From the NCBI GenBank assembly GCA_016169945.1, contig JADLSH010000078.1, positions 496,001 through 560,000 of the forward strand: a stretch of DNA of 64,000 nucleotides, written 5' to 3'. Of this stretch, positions 23,214 to 35,445 are shown piece after piece. Numbering within the stretch: position 1 is the stretch's first letter; each line of letters begins with the position of its first letter. Position numbers and translations under genes: made by a program. This DNA comes from Trachythela sp. YZ-2020 (lineage: Eukaryota > Cnidaria > Anthozoa > Malacalcyonacea > Clavulariidae). The notes beneath the pieces were generated by a model, which worked only from the letters and a program-made list of their open reading frames with translations, was not told where the DNA came from and made no database searches.

Positions 23214-23870
23214 CGCATATCTAATATTATCCTGGGCATGAGCAATTTACAATCTCACCGAGCCTGCAATGCCGATTGCATCTGGAAATAATACTAGATT
23301 TAGCATCTATTATGTTAAGTCAGCCATTACTAAGGGAACAACTGACAACATTTTTAGCGTATAATGGTAGAAACCTATTGCTTGAGATACTTCATATGTT
23401 AAAATGTTGTAATCTGATATTTTTAGAGTTCAAAGACGTTAGATTTAAATATAAAATAGGCTATATTTTAAGAATATGTTAGCAGTATCACTACTAAGTA
23501 CGCAACGATCCCTAGTCGTGATCTCTAGTGATGTTAGACGATGTGGAATAGTCTGCATCTATCTTGTCGTTTGTGTGCTCTATACCGAAACCAGTATTTC
23601 ATGATCGCAGAGGTATATCGGCATTCGATTACATCGGTCACCTTGATGTGTTTACGACCGTTACGACTTGTTACCAGGCTTTAATTTCACGACTCTCGAC
23701 GGATAATCTTTCCACTTCATTGTCCACTTTGGGATGTTAGGGCGATGTCCACAACTGGCAAACACTCAACAACTTTCATGAGCTCGGACTCAAAATTTCT
23801 CCCTTGTTCGGTAAACTTCACTGGGACAGCATGTCGAGTCACTTTACATAAGCATATCCATGTGAATAGT
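23214..23870. other. Nothing recognised
   Basis: AT-rich sequence between the LINE and a fold-back element. No convincing exon or repeat boundary was seen. Confidence 0.4.
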
Positions 23871-23875
23871 CGAAC

Positions 23876-24160
23876 ACATATTAGAAGACGGATTTCTGTC
23901 TAAGCTGGGAAACTCTGATGGGAAAGTTAGACAAGTTTCCAGTCTTAGACGAGACACATGTGACAAGTGACTTGTCTTAAATTTATACCAGATGAATAAA
24001 TCAACAGTGAAGACGGGTTTCAGCTGGTAACACAAAAGAGACTGGGATTGAGGGTTTCGGAATTTTCAGATTTATTTGTCCGATGGTTATTCATATCCGA
24101 CGGAAATCCTTCAGACAAGTTTCCAGTATTAGATGGAAATCTGTCTTCTAATATGAATTC
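23876..24160. repeat. Fold-back element
   Basis: The arms read CATATTAGAAGACGGATTTC and its inverted near-copy ending at 24160, each with GGAAAC and GTCTTAG-like words inside. The interior is short and non-coding. It is probably a MITE of unknown superfamily. Confidence 0.6.
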
Positions 24161-26365
24161 AGCTAATGACTACTTGGGTGAACTAGACTACGTCACATGT
24201 CTGGGTAATAGACTGGTGTATAAAAAAAAGGTAAATCCAGTTTCGTACCATTGCGATAAAAAATGGCCAAATATGATCCAATTTCGAAATTGCAATTTTG
24301 CACCATTGGAAATTGAGTGCAAAATTATTGGTTGAATATTGAAATTATTTTCATTTCGAATTTAAATTTAAGAATAATCAAGTTTTGGTGAATTTAAAAA
24401 ATGGTTTAACTCCCCAATTAACAACAAAATTTTGTGGTTAAAACATTTTATGAAACTGGAAGTTTGCAGAGAACTTGCAATGCCTAATGTTTCCAACATA
24501 GGCAACCTCCACTTGGGCAAATGTTCGGAAATTTGAAGATTATTCTTAGGCACAGAAGTTGAAAATGTGTTTTCAACCAGCAGTTTCAAATTGTATCATA
24601 TTTGCCCATATTTGTTCGCAATGATATATAAAGTAATGTATCATTTGACAGCTAAAGACTAATCATTGATACGAAAAAGGTAAATCTATAAAATGAATAC
24701 CTAATGCATGTTTATATTCCAAAGTTGGATTACCTGTTATCATAGTATTATACACCCTATAATAATATATATATAAATACTATATATAATATAAATATAT
24801 ATTTATTATATATTGTAATAATATAGATGAAAAAATTACTCAATTCTGATTGGCTAAGAGCAGTGCAATTATTTTTGTTATTATTCATTGTACTGTGTTA
24901 TCGTTTTCTCATTGGCTAAAAACTTGCGAATTATTATCGATATCTGCCGGTGCCCGCGTTATTTTTCAGCGGAAACAGTAATCTGCAGAGATAATTGGAC
25001 GGCGCCCGGAATATTCCAGCGGTATATCGCATAAAATTACAAATAAGCGGGAAATTTTGAAGTTTGTTTGTCTTCAAGTTTGTCTTGAAGTTTGCTTTGT
25101 CTCATATTTCTTCTGTATTGATATTTATGAACAGTAATAAAATCTTTGTTTTCAATATTTGCTTGTTCTATTCGTCAATGCATGTAACAAAATGAATAAT
25201 AAAACAATTATTGAATTCGGCTTACGCGGGATATCGATAATTATTCAGACCTCGGTCAACGTTATCCGCCTCAGCTTCGCTTCGGCAGATAACGTTGACC
25301 TTGGTCTGAATAATTATCGATATCCTGCTCCGCCTCATCCAATAATTGTTAATTATTGCACACTGTGCAATTACAGCAGTGCAAATTAACAAAACAAGAT
25401 CAGAGCCTGGAAACGAAGCAAGAAAAATCAACATGGCGGCGGATATTAGCAATGTAAATTTTCACTTTTTGACGACTTTTTCTACACTTTCAATGGAAAA
25501 TCGTACGTGAATACAACAATTTAAGTTAAAGGAGCACATAGGCTGAAAAGGTTTGCTAACAAGCAACGAAAACAATGCTTAAACGGCGTAGGTGAGTGCA
25601 CAAGTGTTATCAAAGCGTGTAATTTTTTCATGTATATTATTAATAAGTAATAGTATGGTTTCTCGTGAAATTTGGAAAAACAAACACTCGTGAGTTTTCA
25701 AAGACGTCAAATTGCACTCGTCCTTCGGACTCGTGCAATTTTGATCGTCTTTGAAAAACTCACTCGTGCATGTTTTTTCTAAATTGCACTCCAAACCATA
25801 CAAATAAAAACTTATACAGGTGAAATGGTGTATGTACCACAGAATACTGCAAAAATTGACATGTTCCATATCTTTTGTCAAATACATATAATGTGGCTTC
25901 TTAATATTTTTCAGTATAGTTTATCGATATATTTTTTCTTCCTGGGGGTTTTTGGGCAAGATTTCATAGACTTCAATATTTTTTTTAATTCAACATTCTG
26001 TGGAACAAACTCTAATGTACCACAGAATACCAGTGCGGAGATAAATAAGCAACGGTTTATCAAACTGTACCAGGATTTGGTGTGTCATGTTGTGATAATA
26101 ATGTACTGATATTGCTAACTTAATTTAGTGAAATGTAAACACTAACATCATTACAGCATACCAGTGGTGTAACCAAAGTATAAAAAATTCAGTTTTTCAA
26201 TGAATGTTGGTGTGATTCGGTGTGATTCCTGATTTCCTGTATAGTAATAATGTTATGTTGCATAGAAAAAGTAGTGATCAACATAAATTATACTGGTTTG
26301 CAAACTTATTTTTAAGAAATATTCATTTTTTGTTTTTTATATGCCAATTAAAACTAAAACTAATG
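24161..26365. other. Intergenic with palindromic repeats
   Basis: Contains AT-rich microsatellite (24760-24830), a near-perfect palindrome at 25225-25325 (TCGATAATTATTCAGACC and its inverse, core CTTCGCTTCGG), and a shorter one at 25690-25800 around CGTCCTTCGGACTCG. Open frames 25579-25887 and 25825-26109 fall in repeat sequence; no gene is supported. Confidence 0.5.
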
Positions 26366-27035
26366 TTTTGCACTTCACTTGGTTGAACTAGAATACTGGG
26401 TTTGGTGGATAATCCAAGTGAGTAGATATATACACAACTTAAGACCTAACCAGGAACGGTTGCGAAAAATGCAACACTAGGTCCGCTGGCAGGAATTGAA
26501 CCCACGGCCCTGCGATTCTGGTGCAGCGCTCTAACCAACTGAGCTACAGAGGCCAGTTGCTGAGCTGTAACCGTAGGTTCTGCACAGGAATCGCAGGGCC
26601 GTGGAATCGCAGGGCCGTGGAATCGCAGGGCCGTGGAATCGCAGGGCCGTGGGTTCAATTCCTGCCAGAGGACCTAGTGTGCATTTTTCGCAACCGTTCC
26701 TGGTTAGGTCTTAAATTGTGTATATATCTACTCACTTGGATTATCCACCAAAACCCAGTATTCTAGTTCAACCAAGTGAAGTGCAAAAAATCTTTGAAGT
26801 TTACCTTATCACAACCCGCACACCCGATAACCTATATATACAGAACTTACGGTTACAGCTCAGCAACTGGCCTCTGTAGCTCAGTTGGTTAGAGCGCTGC
26901 ACCGGAATCGCAGGGCCGTGGGTTCAATTCCTGCCAGAGGACCTAGTGTTGCATTTTTCGCAACCGTTCCTGGTTAGGTCTTAAATTGTGTACATATCTA
27001 CTCACTTGGATTATCCACCAAACCCAGTATTCTAA
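26366..27035. mobile_element. tRNA-derived SINE cluster (three copies, two inverted)
   Basis: A minus copy (tRNA-like part about 26490-26555) and a truncated plus copy (26587-26790) form an inverted pair whose flanks also mirror each other (TACTGGGTTTGGTGGATAA). A third, complete plus copy follows, with its tRNA-like head at 26869-26941. Heads carry an A box (TAGCTCAGTTGG) and B box (GGTTCAATTCC); the shared body contains GCATTTTTCGCAACCGTTCC then TGGTTAGGTCT. The second copy has four tandem GGAATCGCAGGGCCGTG units from slippage. The anticodon loop of the complete copy lacks T33, so these are SINE heads and not working tRNA genes. Confidence 0.85.
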
Positions 27036-30000
27036 AACTAATGTGTATTCACAAAAATAAAGTATACAGTATGTTTCCTCCAAATTTTATAAGATCAATA
27101 AATAAGACTGGTATTCTGTGGTACCGTGGTATTATGTGGTACATACACCTGTAATACACCCTATTTTATTTTTTTATATTTTTTTATTATGAATTTATTG
27201 AACGTAAAACCAAATAAAGTCTTCGTTGAATAAGATTTACATTGTATTTAAAGATTGATACTACACGCATCTGGAGTCTGCACAATACAATAGTAACTCC
27301 GAAAACAGTAACTCGGTAAGCATTTTGAAATTTTGTTTATTCTTTGGACAATATAACAGAGCAGAATTATTGTTTCTTTTCGTCAGTCGAAAATGTTGAA
27401 TGTTTGGCAGTTCTATGTGAATAAATGTAGCTTTTCAACTTGTTCCAGTCTGCAAGTGCCGCCGAGTATGAGGAACCATTTATAGCCATGTATTGATCTA
27501 TAAAACCTTAAACTATTTGTACTAGTGGACTTTAGACTGGCTCTTTGGTATATAGCTTTGGTTTGTGACTATGATATTTCACCATGGACTTTATAGTATA
27601 GATAGGAATATTTATTAAGTATTTCATTACTTTCATTTATAGGTATATCCAGTTTCACCAAGTGACCCAACTCTGATGAACACCATACCACATTGGGGAC
27701 AATGCATGGAGTGCTGATTTCAATCAAATCACCACACAAAAACAAAGTTCCCCCTAAACATATCATCAGAAGGTCTAAATAGATGAGTCCCAGATAATCA
27801 CACCTACAATCCTGGACAAAACATCTGTCACACTACCAATTACAGGACCAACTTCTGTGATATTATCCCAAATTTAGAAAAGCCCCCCCCATACTCCCAC
27901 CATTCAATGTTGATTAACAAGGATTGACAAGGCAAGGATTGACAAGGCAATTGTAGTAGTTCCAACGTTGTTTTGGGGGTTGGAGGGAGGAGTTAATAAA
28001 TGCATTTTTCAGAAAAGGTCCGAGGGGAAAGTTTTAAACCTATGATGTAAACCAGGGATGGATTTACCAAGGGGAGGGGGTGCAGGGGATTGCACACCCA
28101 TTCTATGCTTGGCGAAGGGGGTGCAGGAGGGGCGACAATTCCGACATTAAATTTGAATTTTTAATTTGACAGGGAATTTCCAATAAGAAATAAAATATGA
28201 GGCCATTGATGGGCCTTTTTTACTAAATCTGTAAGCATATTATTTTTCAAAAATCTTTTTACAAGTCTGGCTCCCTTAATACTAGCTGTGGGGGTCACCT
28301 TGACTCAGATGTCGGTGACTCCTGAGAGCATCTGTGATGTATGTGATGAATGGGTTCATGCTGCTTGAAATATATAAACTAACTTGAATACGAAATAATA
28401 TTTTAAAAATTAACATATTAAATATTAATAATGGTTATAAACATTACTGTTGTGTGAAATTTCAATAAAAGTCATGCTTGAAATTGGGTATTTTGTATTT
28501 ACGAGGGTTAAGTTATTCTTTCAAGCATGAATGACCCCATTGTTCACACAGCATTAAGCAACCTGCCATAGCCATAGGTTTAATTAGTGCCCAGTGTTAT
28601 TATAAGGGACTAATTTATTTAGACCTATGATATATTTAAGAACTTTCCTTTCGGGTGGTGTTTAGAATCTAGTACTCTTTGATGATTGATCATATTAATC
28701 AGATATGTGAAGAACTTAATGACTCAACCAGTGTTGGAGATATTATTTATAGAACAACAGTTGTGAAGAATATGCATTAAGGAAAATTTCCCTAACAATA
28801 ATTTCCAGAACCTCGTTCCCAGGCTCCTCCATCTTGTGGAGGAAAGAAATAAAAAATCTGCTAGGTTTTAGCAGGTCATATGAACTGCTCCTACCAGGGT
28901 CTTTCCTTCATAAGAGTGAAGAGCCTAGGAATGTAATTTCCATAGGCATAGTAGTGCAACTGCATTGGTGAAGCTAAACAGCAACTAGTTGTCATGCTAT
29001 ACAAATTATTAATTTGATATAATTTGTCTTTTGACTATGTAAGGCCATAGGGTATAAAGGGCACAACTTTTAGCATATCATGGGTATGACCAGTTGCTAT
29101 GCATCACCACTAACGATTATCCTATTATTGCCACAGCCATTATGTAACATACTCACGAGGGCAAAACTTATGCCTGTATGACCCACGCCTTCCAAACTAA
29201 AACTAAAAAATCAATTTCTGTGATTTATAAAGTTCTACGTAAGAACACCTCCATTCAGACTTCTTTGTTGATTTTGAACAAATCAATACAAAACACAACG
29301 CTTTTACAGTGGGTATCAAGCACATTAATACACATTTTTTTTTACCTTTAATGCATTGCATCATAGGTTTTTTGGTATACATTTCTACAAGAGACCACCA
29401 CAACAAAAAGATGGTTTCACCCCTGCATACCCAAACGTAAATATGCATACCATATTTACAGTAGGGAGGGATATTATGTTAAATTGATTAAATATTTTTA
29501 TATTTCAATAAAATACAAATGTCTTTATTTATGTTTTATAACACTCCCTCACAAATCGTTACCGACTATAAAACGGGCTATTGAGGCGAAACAAAGTTGG
29601 CAAGGAGTAATGAGATTGAATCATGAATTGTGTTTGTAGCCATATATCACATATAATTATGCAAAAGACAAAACATTCAAAAGTCAATAAAACGTATGTC
29701 GGCACGGCGTCGAAAATTTCAAAGACAAAAACAGAGTGGCCTGTCTGTGTGGTCTCACTAGTGGTCCGAATGTTTACATACACTTTATATATTATTACAG
29801 TTCCTTTTATTTTCTCATGTCGCATTAGACTTCCAAAAGATCTATTAAGAGCGACTTGACAAGTGAACTGCTATATCTAAAATCCGCATAATTTTTACAA
29901 ATAATTCGTTCCATGACTGGCACTGTCGCATGAATATTTGGTTATATAGAATTATTGTACATATAATTACATATAAAGTGTAATGATGATATGAAATGGT

Positions 30001-30280
30001 AATACTATGAACCCATAGTCGATACTAAGATGGATGAGGTAAGCATATTTTTAATTATTTACACTCATTTATATATGGCATGTATATTTTTAACTATTCA
30101 ACATATAGTTGAAAATATTTTATAAATTAATCTAATCAGTGTCAGTGATCAGGACCCTGCATGAATAAAAGTCATTTGTGATTTATCATCTGAAGAAACG
30201 ACCCCAGGCTGGCAGGGAAAACTAAACGAAAAATAATTTTTAATAAAATAAATACCCGGCGAGAACATTGACATTGTGTA
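27036..30280. other. Intergenic, no supported gene
   Basis: Long AT-rich stretch with scattered C- and G-runs (27880-28120). Open frames at 27569-27766, 29203-29448 and 29559-29825 show no recognisable domain or convincing splice context. A wording shared with 25826 (GTATGTACCACAGAATAC) recurs inverted near 27110-27160, which suggests an old element spanning or duplicated around the SINE cluster. Confidence 0.4.
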
Positions 30281-30284
30281 AGCC

Positions 30285-30770
30285 CGTTACACTAGAAATT
30301 CCGCTGTGTTGTAAGAACACGCCATTTTCTCCGCGTATACGACACGGTAAAAGCGTGTTGAACACGTTTTTGGTGTGTTCTGTTCAAGGCGTGTTGTAGA
30401 TTTGGTGTGTTGTAGGAACACGCCCGCCGTATTGTAGGAACACGCCAGCCGTGTTGTAGGAACACGCCTGCCGTGTTTTATAGAACACACTTTTGGTGTG
30501 TAATCGTAAATCCAAAGAACACACCATTTTGTCCGCGTATACGACACGGCAAAAGCGTGTTGTGTGTTCCAAGAACACACCGGTGTGTTCTTAGAACACA
30601 TGGTGTGTTCTTTCAGCACATCAAGCATAAAACATATCAGGCATACAACACAGCTATCAAACAACACACCAAGTATAGAACACATCAAGCATACAACACG
30701 GCTGTCGGGCTACACATCAAGTATAGAACACATAAAGTATACAACACATTAAGCGGATATCTGCAAAGAC
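30285..30770. repeat. Palindromic GTGTGTTCT-rich element
   Basis: Begins ACTAGAAATTCCGCTGTGTT and consists of many short GTGTTC/GAACAC units: TAGGAACACGCC repeats on the left and AACACATCAAGCATA repeats on the right. The long open frames here are by-products of the repeats. A related element ends at 39402 with the inverted form of the same terminus (CACGGCAGAATTTCTAGT). Confidence 0.65.
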
Positions 30771-31351
30771 TTGCAGGTTAAGATTTTATTTAAAGAAAAC
30801 GCTCTTCGACTTCAACTTCAACAAAACAAAATATTAATTGACATATCAAATCCTGTCTCTTTAAGTCTCTCGTAAACCGTCTGTACTTTGCTCGATAAGA
30901 AAACTTTTAGCGCTTTATTCTTTCTGTATGCGCCCAATGGCAATGTGTTTTCGTTGGCCTGTTTTACTTCAATAAGCGTTGAAACGGTCCTGTAGCATCA
31001 ATCTATTTGGAATATAAATAACAAAAAAGGAATGGGTGTATTTCAAACATTGTTCTAACTATCTCCATATTTGTGACCGAATGGAAACCACACGGCGTGA
31101 ATGCTATTTCAAAACTTGGGAATGAGATTGTAAAGTGTGTTACAAAATCTTGAATTCTGAGGTGTAAAAACCTCACAACTACGATAAAAATTCCTCTCAG
31201 GAAACACGGGAAATGCACATCTGAGACTTCGAAAATGCGAAATTTTCTCCAACGAACCCTAGGTTGCTCCTCCCCCCAATAACAATTTACTTCCGACGGC
31301 AACGAGCCAAGCGCAAAACCTATCCTTACTTATCGCTGTAAAAGTGCTTTA

Positions 31352-31636
31352 GGCCGTAGGATGAGGGTCGAAAATATGCTTAGAAAACAGATTCCGTAGC
31401 ACCCCTCGTGTAACTACATAATTTTTACATGAATCGACAGATTAGAACGTACTTAGTTAGAATCCACTTCCCCCCAAGCGAAATAGTTGCACAAATTGAA
31501 GTACAACATCTCCAAAGTTCGGGCTTCCTCGTGTTTCGAAATCCATAAACGGCCATTGTTGTGTTGCAACTACGCATGCGCTTGACCACAAAACACTTAA
31601 TGCGCACGCGCAGATAGGAAAACTGATCTCAATAAA
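31352..31636. repeat. Left arm of a long inverted repeat
   Basis: About 285 bp that recur inverted at 34148-35146 (that copy is split by a 725-bp insertion). The arm contains GGATGAGGGTCGAAAAT, ACACGAGGGGTGCTACGG in inverted form, and a GC-rich stretch GCATGCGCTTGACC...GCGCACGCGCAG that looks promoter-like. A short outward frame on the minus strand starts MAVYGFRNTRKPELW and is mirrored as MAVRGFRNTRKP in the other arm. Confidence 0.8.
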
Positions 31637-32368
31637 ACATATTCAAGATGGCTACTAATGACGATATGTCGAAAATTCGAATATCCTCATGTTTTATGCA
31701 TTTTGAAGGCGTAACCGAGCAACTTTCTAAAGTTACTCGTCAAAGGCTTAAGAAATTTGTCGATTGCAGGAATAAATGGACGAAACTTAATTGCCTGCAA
31801 GCTGAGATAGCGAAGGATTCGTATGGTAAGTTTGATGACGAATTCGTCACTATTCATACTTGGCAGAGAACACAAACGAAAGTTTTGATTTAGAATGGTA
31901 CAACCACATGAAATGCTACAAGAAATTTAGCGATGAAGAAAAGATCCGTAGACAACAGAGAAAAGAGGAAAACGGAGCTAGTACAAGCACGGAAAAGGTC
32001 GCTAATACCGTAGACCACACATGCCACATGGAACCCAGAAGAAAGATTACACGCAATTCAGTGGATCCAAGTAAGACCTTGCCTCAAAGAAACAAGCATG
32101 TACTACCAGAATGCTGCATTATTTGTGGAAGAGATTCGTCTTGGTTTTCAAGAGTGACAAGGTATGATTATGTACAATTTCTTGTGTACAGTATCTTTAT
32201 ATTCTATGGACCACCTTTTGGTGGAAAAGTTGTCATATTGTGCCTTACAGGTAAATACTGTCTTGTGCATATACCTATATGGCTATATGATATTTTAGAG
32301 TACCTATTGGATGCGTTGGATCTTAATAATGGGTCAATTATGCAGATAATAAGTCTATTTAAACAGGC

Positions 32369-32441
32369 ATAATATACGCTACTCTGGATTGTAAAGTTTA
32401 TGAACACAATGTTCATAAACTTTACAAACCAGAGTAGCTTC
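32369..32441. repeat. Hairpin in the pseudogene intron
   Basis: Arms of about 30 nt (GCTACTCTGGATTGTAAAGT and inverse) meet at TGAACACAATGTTCA. It lies between two coding blocks of the decayed gene. Confidence 0.75.
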
Positions 32442-32482
32442 ATTTTAATACCTGGTTAATTTGTCAAATTCACCCTGCTTTA

Positions 32483-32907
32483 GGGGCTGTTTATATGAAA
32501 CCTGGGCTGGCTCGCTGACCGGGCCAGCCCGGTAAGCGGGATGAATTTGTCTTGTGTTTATATGAGAAAATTTCATCCCGGCAGGCGGGATGATTTTGTT
32601 GTTTTGACCTTTGACATTGTTTTGACAGTTCTTAAAAATAGCGCGCAGACAAATTGGTGGTGCCGTCCGTCTTTCAACTTTCATCCCGGCAACCGGGATG
32701 ACCGGTTAGTGAATGTTTATATGGGAAAATTTTCATCCTGGTAAGCGAGATCTCGCCTTTTTCAAGCGAGATCTCTGGAACCGGACCAGCCCGCTTGTCC
32801 ATATAACCACACAGTAGTTTTTACTACAAAATCAATTACATGACGAGATCTCGTTAAGCGGGCTGGTCCGGTCAGCGAGCCAGCCCGGGTTCCATATAAA
32901 CAGGTCC
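32483..32907. mobile_element. MITE with TTA target duplication, CTGTTTATATG family
   Basis: A 425-bp element flanked by TTA, with ends GGGGCTGTTTATATGAAACC and inverted GGTTCCATATAAACAGGTCC. It has many internal CATCCCGG/GTTTATATG words, so it folds heavily. The same family occurs at 38104-38444 (TAA-flanked) and, truncated, at 35577-35876. TWA duplications suggest PIF/Harbinger (inference). No reading frame of note. Confidence 0.8.
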
Positions 32908-34147
32908 TTAGTTGGTAAATGCCATTTTTAAACAGGCATTCTAAACTTGTATGTTTTGTGTAGAAAACACAAAAGAGAAGAGGAACACCACTAGTGTTGG
33001 CAAGTACAATTGATGCTGGCTTATTATGTACAGCTGCTGAGAGGAAAAATGATGAGCGGATTAGAGATAAAGACTGTGTTGCATTGGAGGTCCGCTACCA
33101 CAAAGTTTGCTATAGCAACTATACCATATTCCTTGCAAGGGAGGCAAAGACGACCACAACATGTGCACCAGTGTATGAAATATCTTGCAACTTATTCTGT
33201 AAATAAGTCATCGAAACTGAAATCATCAAGGGAAAATCAATAAAGTACATGATGGACTTACTTGAGAAATTTGTTGTCATTGCTAAGGAAACTGAGAATG
33301 TGGATGCATCGAAATACAGGTCTTCCGAGCTCAAGCAACGACTAATTAACAGTTATCCCTAGCTGGTATTCTATTTGCCTAAATCTAGAAATGTTAGTGA
33401 AATTGTATATGCTGAGAACTTGGATACTTCTGATTTAGTTGAGGAACATATGTTGAGTAAAGCTGAAAATAGTGATGAAGAATTTGGCAACTGCATACAT
33501 AAACAAGGAACCTGGACTAATAAAATTGATGGGAAGAGAGTTAGAAAATAAATAAGATTGTGAACACCGAGTAATACTTATTTATGGTATATCGTAATTT
33601 ATCTATTAAGCACCCCCCCCCCCCCCACCTATAAGCAATTAATTTATAAAATCGTGAAGCGTGAAAGTATTGTATTTTGAAGATAATTATGATATTTTAC
33701 TGATACTTTGGTACATAACATCACTGTACCCGATGTTGCATATTTATATTAAAGAGAATCAAACGTGCAAACAGACTCTTTGTATATATTAGAAATAAGC
33801 CCCCCCTCCCCGAAATTAATAGAGAAATTACGGTATGCATGTTCTATAATGTTGACGATTGTGATAATATTTAAAGCCTGAAAAACAGATTTGCTTGCAA
33901 AAACGTCATGCTATTACTGTAGTATAAAATAACACCATATTTTTAATAATTTATTATTGTAATGTTGGCTTGGAAGTGTTCCTGGCAAGTGCTTGACACG
34001 GTACATTGCTCAGAATGTTTGGCGAACTCCATTAAAATGCACAGAACATAAAAATATCATATATTTTTAAAACACTCCGATGTCATCTTGTTTTACTTCA
34101 GCCCTGCTTTCGCACATTTCATAATTTTTTTCTTGTCCAGTCCTGCG

Positions 34148-35146
34148 TTGAGATCAGTTTTCCTATCTGCGCGTGCGCATTAAGTGTTTTGTGATCAAGC
34201 GCATGCGTAGTTGCAACACAACAATGGCCGTTCGTGGATTTCGAAACACGAGAAAGCCCGTGTCACAGTGATTTGTGTTTCCCCGTGAAATCTGTTTCCC
34301 CTCGGAACAAAATTCCCTATGATGATCGGAACTTAATGCCTATTGCAGTACGGGTTTGTGTATAGATATGATGTAAACGGGCCTTTAAAAATGCGGAAAT
34401 TACTAAAAACGAATTTTTATATTGAGACAACTGAGCGATTGTTTTTGAATGACATTTACTGATGCGAAAACCTTAATAGCAGGGCTATTCGCGTTTACCG
34501 CAGAGCAGTAAGGACTGGCTGGCCTTTTCTCACGTTGTGATAACATATGTTATCTCAGGTAGGGGATAACATACCTTCATACTCGTTATGTTTGTTATGC
34601 ATATCGTTGTATTTCGCGCCCGAATATCACCCTAACCCTATATTAAGCGAGGGTATAAACCAGGAATTTATTCAATAAGGTAAATTTAACCTCGACAACC
34701 TTACGATTTGTGTTGTGTCAGCGTAAAAACCAGGCCAGTAATATATTTTCTTGATCTTGAACATGGCGTTGTCCCGACCGTGCCCGCCATATGGGGAATA
34801 ATGCATGGCATTCGTTAAATATATGACAATATGGACCCCTTTTGAATTTGGCACAAAAGCCCGCGAATTTTTAATAACATGGCACATTATGCCAGTAATG
34901 CAATAGGTTAATAGTTCCGATCATCATAGGGAATTTTGTTCCGAGGGGAAACAGATTTCACGGGGAAACACAAATCACTGTGACACCCGAACTTTGGAGA
35001 GGTTGTACTTCAATTTGTGCAACTATTTTGCTTGGGGGGAAGTGGATTCTAACTAAGTAAGTTATAATCTATGGATTCATGTAAAAATTATGTAGTTACA
35101 CGAGGGGTGCTACGGAATTGAACATTTTCGACCCTCATCCCACGGC
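34148..35146. repeat. Right arm of the long inverted repeat, split by an insertion
   Basis: 34148-34260 and 34986-35146 together are the inverted counterpart of 31352-31636. The split is caused by the 725-bp element at 34261-34985, so the insertion came after the arms formed. The arm ends near a MITE that begins at 35166. Confidence 0.8.
34261..34985. mobile_element. Ginger-like DNA transposon, internally deleted
   Basis: A 725-bp element with near-perfect terminal inverted repeats of about 73 bp beginning TGTCACAGTGATTTGTG and flanked by a 4-bp duplication CCCG (34257-34260 and 34986-34989). Its removal restores the host arm exactly. Inside, on the minus strand, 34672-34887 reads GGHGRDNAMFKIKKIYYWPG followed by FYADTTQIV, the form of an integrase H2C2 zinc-binding domain. 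TGTNR ends, long TIRs, 4-bp duplications and a retroelement-type integrase are the known features of Ginger transposons. The catalytic core is missing, so this copy cannot mobilise itself. Confidence 0.75.
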
Positions 35147-35165
35147 CTTGGCAAATTACTATTAA

Positions 35166-35390
35166 AACACTAAAGCCCCGTACAGACGGGCACGTTTTCC
35201 TTGACAAGTTTCTTGGCGTTTGTGTGTACAGCAAGCAAATTTTTTCGATCAATTATTCCTTTTCAGGTATAATTAGCTTTTAAACAAGGCTCTTTGTCAA
35301 GGAAAACTTGTAATTTTTTGGTCGTATAAACGAGTAAATAAAACATGTCAGGGAAAACATTTCAAGAAAAACTTGCTAGTCTGTATGGAG
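35166..35390. mobile_element. MITE, CCCCGTACAGACG family, complete
   Basis: The ends AGCCCCGTACAGACGGGCA and inverted CTAGTCTGTATGGAGCT are flanked by TAA. Both arms contain TTTTCCTTGACAAG-type words. Partial copies occur at 20912 and 44555, and diverged ends at 39404 and 40745-40800. Confidence 0.7.
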
Positions 35391-35445
35391 CTTAAATATT
35401 TTGGTCACGTTATTACTGCGATTTGTGACAACTACCCCTCCCCCC

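Larger units (their letters stand above)
31648..33551 (+). pseudogene. Decayed multi-exon gene of unknown function
   Basis: Exon 1 (31648-31825) starts MATNDDMSKIRISSCFMHFE. A second coding block (31867-32161) reads NHMKCYKKFSDEEKIRRQQR and ends CCIICGRDSSWFSRVTR at the donor GTATGATT. A third (about 32962-33551) reads ERIRDKDCVALEVRYHKVCY and later SSELKQRLINSYP and NVSEIVYAENLDTSDLVEEH. Cys/His spacing suggests zinc-binding parts: WYNHMKCY, CIICG and YHKVCY. The third block has in-frame stops at 33204 (TAA) and 33360 (TAG) and still reads coherently beyond both, so it is disabled. Blocks 1 and 2 are out of frame unless a 41-nt intron (31826-31866, GT...AG) is removed. The pattern resembles multi-copy uncharacterised cnidarian proteins, from memory only. 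Confidence 0.6.

Noticed and set aside
26869..26941. A tRNA gene with A and B boxes
   Set aside because: The anticodon loop lacks T33, the acceptor stem has a mismatch, and the same head recurs with a shared SINE body in several orientations.
30287..30781. Open frames of 133, 64 and 102 codons
   Set aside because: They arise from GTGTTC/GAACAC repeats on both strands and show only repeat-encoded residues.
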